From the NCBI GenBank assembly GCA_964541225.1, contig CAZIPN010000017.1:1-44097 (forward strand): a stretch of DNA of 44,097 bases, read 5' to 3'. Positions 40,280-44,097 of the stretch are shown piece after piece (the first letter of the stretch is position 1; every line of letters starts with the position of its first letter). The notes under the pieces were generated by a model. The model was not told where the DNA came from. It saw only the letters and a program-made list of their open reading frames with translations, and did no database searches. The DNA comes from CAZIPN01 sp964541225. Lineage in GTDB: Bacteria; Actinomycetota; Coriobacteriia; Anaerosomatales; JAAXUF01. Position numbers and translations under genes: made by a program.

Positions 40280-41524
40280 CTACTCGGGCAGACCAGCCGC
40301 CGCGGCAAGCGCCGCTGCGCGGTCGGTGCGCTCCCAGGTGAAGTCCTTGTCGGCACGGCCGAAGTGCCCGTACGCGGACGTCTTGCGGTAGATCGGGCGA
40401 CGCAGGTCCAAGTCACGCAGGATCGCGCCCGGGCGCAGGTCGAACGTCTCCAGGACCGCCTTCTCGATGCGCTCCACCGGAACCTTCTCGGTGCCGAAAG
40501 TCTCCACCATGACCGACATCGGGTGCGCGACGCCGATGGCGTAGGCGAGCTGAATCTCGGCTCGCTCAGCCAGGCCAGCGGCCACGATGTTCTTCGCGAC
40601 CCAGCGCGCAGCATAGGCAGCGGAGCGGTCGACCTTCGTGGCATCCTTGCCGGAAAACGCGCCGCCGCCATGACGGCCCATGCCGCCGTACGTGTCGACG
40701 ATGATCTTGCGACCGGTCAGACCGGTGTCGCCCATGGGACCGCCAATCACAAAGCGGCCCGTTGGGTTGACGAAGATCTCGGCGTCGGCGTACTCGAGTC
40801 CCTCAAGCTCGAACACGGGCTTGATGACGTGCTCAATCAGGTCGGGACGCAGAAGCTCTTCGATGTCCACGCCGTCGGCGTGCTGGGTCGAGATGAGGAT
40901 CTTCTCGACCGCGACGGGCTTGTCATCCACGTAGCGAACCGTGACCTGCGTCTTGCCGTCAGGCCGCAGGTAATCGAGCACGCCAGCTTTGCGCACGGCG
41001 GTGAGTCGCTCGGCAAGACGGTGAGCGAGGTAGATCGGCATCGGCATGAGCTGAGACGTCTCAGTGCACGCGTAGCCAAACATCATGCCCTGATCTCCAG
41101 CGCCGATGTGGTCGAGCGGGTCGCCGTTCTCGCCGTGCTGGACCTCAAAGGACTCGTCGACACCCATCGCGATGTCTGCACTTTGCTCGTGAATGCCGAG
41201 AACAACACCGCACGTCTCAGCGTCAAAGCCGAACTTGGCGCGCGTGTAGCCGATCTCGCCGACGACCTTGCGTGCGATCTTGATGATGTCGACGTAGCCG
41301 TGCGTGCGGATCTCACCGCCAACCACAATCAGGCCGGTGGTGGTGAAGCACTCGCACGCGCACCGAACGTACTCGGGATTCGCGTTCGGGTCGCCAGCCT
41401 CAACGAGGTCGATCTCCGCTTGCAGAATTGAGTCGAGTACGGCGTCAGAAATCGCGTCGCACATCTTGTCGGGATGACCCTCGGTCACCGACTCGGAAGT
41501 GAACAGGTATTCGCGCTCGGGCAT
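40280..41524 (-). CDS. metK: S-adenosylmethionine synthetase
   Basis: Makes S-adenosylmethionine from methionine and ATP, the methyl donor for the TrmD, RsmB and RsmD enzymes encoded here. In the 414-residue protein the N-terminus is YLFTSESVTEGHPDKMCD with the catalytic His; DHIGAGDQGMMFGYA and the phosphate-binding GGGAFSGKDATKVDRSAAY follow. ATG at 41524 is chosen because AAGGAGG precedes it by 6 nt; an apparent in-frame extension upstream runs through the terminator of the riboswitch and is not coding. Transcription is governed by a SAM-I riboswitch. Confidence 0.98.
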   Translation of the reverse strand: MPEREYLFTSESVTEGHPDKMCDAISDAVLDSILQAEIDLVEAGDPNANPEYVRCACECFTTTGLIVVGGEIRTHGYVDIIKIARKVVGEIGYTRAKFGFDAETCGVVLGIHEQSADIAMGVDESFEVQHGENGDPLDHIGAGDQGMMFGYACTETSQLMPMPIYLAHRLAERLTAVRKAGVLDYLRPDGKTQVTVRYVDDKPVAVEKILISTQHADGVDIEELLRPDLIEHVIKPVFELEGLEYADAEIFVNPTGRFVIGGPMGDTGLTGRKIIVDTYGGMGRHGGGAFSGKDATKVDRSAAYAARWVAKNIVAAGLAERAEIQLAYAIGVAHPMSVMVETFGTEKVPVERIEKAVLETFDLRPGAILRDLDLRRPIYRKTSAYGHFGRADKDFTWERTDRAAALAAAAGLPE

Positions 41525-41580
41525 GACGACCTCCTTAGCTGCAACCGCGGTGGCGGCCGCACTCTGTTGCGGGGCAACAC

Positions 41581-41611
41581 AAAAGCCCCCGCCTGGGTAG
41601 AGTGGGGGCTT
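41581..41611 (-). terminator. Riboswitch-controlled terminator before metK
   Basis: AAGCCCCC and GGGGGCTTTT pair on the minus strand across a short loop, followed by TTTTGTG, between the SAM aptamer and the metK start. A competing pairing, CGCCTG (41617-41622) with CAGGCG (41590-41595), could take part in switching. Confidence 0.85.
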
Positions 41612-41649
41612 CGCTTCAGGCGTCATGCCAAACGCCGTACAGCTCTTCC

Positions 41650-41781
41650 CTCATCTTCCAGGCCAACCTCAGCCTGCCGAGATGTGGCACCTTGTCGCCG
41701 TTTTCAGCGTCGGTTGCCGGGGCTTCAAAGGGCTCGGTCCCTCCACCCGCTGCAGCCACATAGTGGCTGCCTCTCGATGAG
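41650..41781 (-). promoter_or_regulatory. SAM-I (S-box) riboswitch
   Basis: A 132-nt aptamer upstream of metK. On the minus strand P1 is formed by CTCATC (41776-41781) and GATGAG (41650-41655). Between them are the class signatures in order: GAGAGG; a CAGCCAC/GTGGCTG hairpin; GGGTGGAGGGACC; GAAGCCCCGGCAACC; and GGTGCCA with TGAGGTTGG before P1 closes. SAM binding stabilises P1 and favours the terminator at 41581-41611, lowering metK. The rest of the 405-nt gap, from 41818 to 41929, shows no gene or clear site. Confidence 0.95.
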
Positions 41782-41788
41782 CGTGCCG

Positions 41789-41817
41789 AGTGTATCGCAC
41801 GCGACGGGCACGCGCAA
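41789..41817 (-). promoter_or_regulatory. Promoter for metK
   Basis: TTGCGC (41812-41817) is 17 nt from TACACT (41789-41794) on the minus strand. The predicted start, about 41782, coincides with the first base of the SAM-I aptamer at 41781, which strongly supports it. Confidence 0.75.
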
Positions 41818-41929
41818 AGCCGCGACTTGCCTCACCGGGAATGTCGTCCAAATCGAATCGTTGCCTCCGCTAAGGATGTCGCCCGAAGTCGCGGGAGCCG
41901 TGCGAGCGTGCATGGGGTAGGATGCCTGC

Positions 41930-42379
41930 ATGAGCAATCACAATCCCAAAACCATGGACCGCTTCGTCGACGTGCTGCACTGGGCGGTCCTCGCAATTGA
42001 GGTTCTTGTCGCCCTGGCGCTGACCGCTCTGGCTGCGGGAGCGCTTATCTCTCTCACCATCGAGATGTGGTCGGTCGCCACGTCGCGCATCGTGCTCACG
42101 CACGCCGAGTTCACGAACGTCATGGGCAGCGTCTTGCAGGTCTTCATCTTGGTCGAGTTGTTCCGCATCGCCATCGCCTACATGAAGCACGAGAACGTGA
42201 TCCCGACCGTCCTCGAGGCCACCCTCGTGGCTGTTGCCAGGAAGCTGATCGTCTTCGAAGGCGTGGGATCGAGCTACCTGCCCAGCGCGCTCGGCCTCGC
42301 CGCCCTGCTGCTCGCGGTGGCCGTCTCGTGGTGGCTGCTCGCCCGATCGAACGCCTGCGAAATCGCCGTGGAGAACTGA
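41930..42379 (+). CDS. PsiE-like small membrane protein
   Basis: A 149-residue protein with four predicted membrane helices (about 17-45, 60-82, 92-108 and 119-138). It resembles the phosphate-starvation-inducible PsiE family, most clearly in the middle: VLQVFILVELFRIAIAYMKHENV followed by PTVLEATLVAVARKLIVFE. The molecular role of PsiE is unknown; the name only reflects regulation in E. coli. I see no Pho-box-like repeat upstream, so phosphate control here is unsupported. It is divergent from metK and lies 63 nt before gltX. Confidence 0.8.
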   Translation: MSNHNPKTMDRFVDVLHWAVLAIEVLVALALTALAAGALISLTIEMWSVATSRIVLTHAEFTNVMGSVLQVFILVELFRIAIAYMKHENVIPTVLEATLVAVARKLIVFEGVGSSYLPSALGLAALLLAVAVSWWLLARSNACEIAVEN

Positions 42380-42442
42380 GGCGGCCAGAGGCGCTACTAT
42401 GGACAGCCGCACGCCGAGAAACCCCCTCCCTCAAGGAGCATC

Positions 42443-43903
42443 GTGACCGACAACGTTCGAGTTCGTTTCGCGCCGAGCCCAACCGGCCATCTGCACATCG
42501 GAGGAGCTCGCACCGCCATCTACAACTGGGCGTTTGCGCGCAGCAACGGCGGCACCTTCGTTCTGCGCATCGACGACACTGACCGCGAGCGCTCTACCGA
42601 TGAGAACACCGAGGCCATCATCCGCTCGCTGAGGTGGCTGGGTCTGGACTGGGACGAGGGTCCGGAGGTGGGCGGCGAGTACGGCCCCTACTTCCAGATG
42701 CAGCGCACGGCCACCTACGGCGAGGCGCTCGAAGTCCTCAAGGCCAACGGCCACGCGTATCCCTGCTTCTGCTCTGCCGAGGAACTCGGGGCCAAGCGCG
42801 AGACGGCGCGTGGCGCCGACAGCGGACAGGTCGGCTACGACCGGACCTGCCGAGGCATCGACCCAGCCGGCGCCGCCGAGCGCATCGCCGCAGGTGAGCC
42901 GCACGTGTGGCGCGTGGCCGTGCCGCTGGATCGCGGCGACATCGTGTTCGAGGACGCGATTCGCGGCGAGACGCGCTTCCCCGGCGACGCGATGGACGAC
43001 CTAGTTCTCGTGCGCACGGACGGCACGCCAACCTACATGTTCGCGTCGGTGGTCGACGACTGGACGATGGGCATCACGCACATCATTCGCGGCGACGACC
43101 ACCTGTCCAACACGCCTCGGCAGATCATCGTGTACGAGGCGCTTGAGGCGGCGGTGCCCACGTTCGCGCACATGAGCCTGATCTTTGGCGCCGACGGCAG
43201 GCGGCTCTCCAAGCGCCACGGCGCGACGTCGGTGGAGTCGTACCGCGACTCGGGGATCCTGCACGAGGCGCTGCTCAACTACCTCGCGGGTCTGGGCTTC
43301 GCGATCGACGGCGAGACGACGGTCTTCGATCGCGAGACGCTCGTGCGGGAGTTCCGGCTCAACCGCGTGTCGAAGTCCCCAGGCGTGTGGGATCCGGAGA
43401 AGCTCGAGTGGATGAACGGCTTCTACATCCGCGAGATGCCCGCCGAGGAGTTCGTCGATCGCATGATCCCCTGGCTTGAGGCCGCCGGTCTGGGCAGCGC
43501 GCAGGATCTCGCCGAGCGCCGCGAGTGGCTGCTTCGCCTCGTCCCGCTCGTGACCGAGCGCGTCAAGCGCATGGACGAAATCGCCGAGAAGGTCGCGTTT
43601 CTCTTTGGCGACATCACGATCGATCCGGATGCTCGCGCGAAGGTGCTCGACAAGGACGGAGCCGCGCAGACACTCGATGCCGCCATCGAGGCGCTGACGA
43701 GCGTGACGTGGTCCCCTGCCGAGATCGAGGCGACGCTGCGCGACCTGCCTGAGAAGCTTGGCCTGAAGCCCAAGATCGTGTTTCAGGTCGTTCGCGTCGC
43801 GGTGACCGGCTCCACCGTGTCACTGCCGCTGTTCGAGTCGCTCGAACTGCTGGGCCGGGAACGCACTCTGGAGCGCCTTGACAGTGCCCGAACCCGTCCG
43901 TAA
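42443..43903 (+). CDS. gltX: Glutamyl-tRNA synthetase
   Basis: Charges tRNA-Glu with glutamate and, if non-discriminating, also tRNA-Gln, which GatCAB then amidates. In the 486-residue class I enzyme the HIGH motif appears as HLHIGG in RFAPSPTGHLHIGGARTAIYNW, and the KMSKS loop as RRLSKRHGATSVE. The C-terminal anticodon-binding domain is present. The start is GTG at 42443 with AAGGAG about 6 nt upstream. tRNA-Gln and tRNA-Glu genes follow directly, which fits a GluRS serving both, but glnS or gatCAB must be sought elsewhere in the genome. Confidence 0.97.
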   Translation: MTDNVRVRFAPSPTGHLHIGGARTAIYNWAFARSNGGTFVLRIDDTDRERSTDENTEAIIRSLRWLGLDWDEGPEVGGEYGPYFQMQRTATYGEALEVLKANGHAYPCFCSAEELGAKRETARGADSGQVGYDRTCRGIDPAGAAERIAAGEPHVWRVAVPLDRGDIVFEDAIRGETRFPGDAMDDLVLVRTDGTPTYMFASVVDDWTMGITHIIRGDDHLSNTPRQIIVYEALEAAVPTFAHMSLIFGADGRRLSKRHGATSVESYRDSGILHEALLNYLAGLGFAIDGETTVFDRETLVREFRLNRVSKSPGVWDPEKLEWMNGFYIREMPAEEFVDRMIPWLEAAGLGSAQDLAERREWLLRLVPLVTERVKRMDEIAEKVAFLFGDITIDPDARAKVLDKDGAAQTLDAAIEALTSVTWSPAEIEATLRDLPEKLGLKPKIVFQVVRVAVTGSTVSLPLFESLELLGRERTLERLDSARTRP

Positions 43904-43906
43904 CAT
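43878..43906 (+). promoter_or_regulatory. Promoter for tRNA-Gln and tRNA-Glu, inside the end of gltX
   Basis: A perfect -35 TTGACA (43878-43883) is 17 nt from TAACAT (43901-43906). The -10 overlaps the gltX stop codon. The predicted start near 43913 is about 27 nt before tRNA-Gln. A GC-rich hairpin (43915-43932, GCGCCC/GGGCGC) lies in this short leader. Confidence 0.7.
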
Positions 43907-43939
43907 GGCTTTTCGCGCCCCGGCGCGGGCGCACAATGC

Positions 43940-44015
43940 TGGGGTATGGTGTAACTGGCAACACGTCGGATTCTGGTTCCGAAGAGTCTAGGTTCGAGCC
44001 CTAGTACCCCAGCCA
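43940..44015 (+). tRNA. tRNA-Gln (CTG)
   Basis: A 76-nt cloverleaf with encoded CCA. The acceptor TGGGGTA pairs with TACCCCA; the anticodon stem TCGGA/TCCGA holds loop TTCTGGT, anticodon CTG, reading CAG; the T-arm loop is GGTTCGAGCC. G is the discriminator base. It lies 36 nt after gltX. Confidence 0.95.
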
Positions 44016-44019
44016 GCAA

Positions 44020-44096
44020 GGCCCGTTCGTCTAGTGGACTAGGACACCGCCCTCTCAAGGCGGAGATCACGGGTTCGAATCCCGTACGGGCTACCA
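44020..44096 (+). tRNA. tRNA-Glu (CTC)
   Basis: A 77-nt cloverleaf with encoded CCA. The acceptor GGCCCGT pairs with ACGGGCT (one G-U); the anticodon stem CCGCC/GGCGG holds loop CTCTCAA, anticodon CTC, reading GAG; the T-arm is CGGGTTCGAATCCCG. Discriminator A. It ends one base before the window edge and is 4 nt after tRNA-Gln, so the two are co-transcribed. Confidence 0.95.
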
Positions 44097-44097
44097 G

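Noticed and set aside
41525..41626. N-terminal extension of metK by 34 residues
   Set aside because: It runs through the riboswitch terminator, and the ATG at 41524 has a perfect AAGGAGG site.
42380..42442. T-box leader upstream of gltX
   Set aside because: The gap is only 63 nt and has no T-box sequence or terminator; a TACTAT hexamer there lacks a -35.
1..44097. CRISPR arrays, insertion sequences, prophage or integron features
   Set aside because: No regularly spaced repeats, transposase, integrase or terminal inverted repeats were seen; the only tandem repeats are the short ones before fabH.

Overview
This is about 44 kb of bacterial chromosome made almost entirely of core housekeeping genes: 44 protein genes and 2 tRNA genes, with no insertion sequence, prophage, CRISPR array or rRNA. 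It is GC-rich, uses GTG and TTG starts freely and has many 1-20 bp gene overlaps. GC richness, a long Ala/Glu tail on ribosomal protein S16, FabK-type enoyl reductases, a FakA/DegV pair and an S-box leader together suggest a deep-branching, probably anaerobic actinomycetote (Coriobacteriia-like). That assignment is inference; no 16S gene is present.

Layout, read along the minus strand from right to left, which is the direction of transcription for most genes. (1) 41.8-34 kb: SAM-I riboswitch and metK, then priA, def, fmt, rsmB and a class II fructose-bisphosphatase (glpX). (2) 33.4-30.6 kb: a membrane-anchored protein with two PASTA domains and an amidase-like domain that has lost its zinc ligands, then a thiamine transporter and thiamine pyrophosphokinase (thiT-thiN). 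(3) 30.6-28.8 kb: a GAF-GAF-HD-GYP protein whose HD-GYP domain is degenerate. (4) 28.2-19.2 kb: asp23, fakA, degV, recG, rsmD, coaD, a coiled-coil protein, yceD, a polytopic membrane protein and rpmF. (5) 18.9-11.6 kb: a type II fatty-acid and phospholipid initiation cluster (plsX, fabH, fabK, fabD, fabG, acpP, a second FabK-like gene, fabF). (6) 11.6-0 kb: rnc, smc, ftsY, a signal peptidase gene, ffh, rpsP, khpA, rimM, trmD, a second signal peptidase gene, rplS and rnhB. Plus-strand genes are rpmB, fmdB, a psiE-like gene, gltX and tRNA-Gln/tRNA-Glu.

The overall order (priA-def-fmt-rsmB ... thiN-rpmB-asp23-fakA-recG-plsX-fabD-fabG-acpP-rnc-smc-ftsY-ffh-rpsP-khpA-rimM-trmD-rplS-rnhB) is the one I know from Bacillus subtilis, so departures from it stand out. 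The PASTA pseudo-amidase sits where Bacillus has the PASTA kinase PrkC. A signal peptidase sits where YlxM would lie between ftsY and ffh. FapR is missing next to plsX, and instead there are tandem repeats and a shared 13-mer upstream of fabH and plsX. A membrane protein separates yceD from rpmF.

Functionally the window joins membrane building (FAS II, PlsX, fatty acid kinase), protein export (SRP, FtsY, two signal peptidases), ribosome production and maturation (S16, L19, L28, L32, RimM, TrmD, RsmB, RsmD), translation initiation and N-terminal processing (Fmt, Def), and chromosome maintenance (SMC, RecG, PriA, RNase HII).
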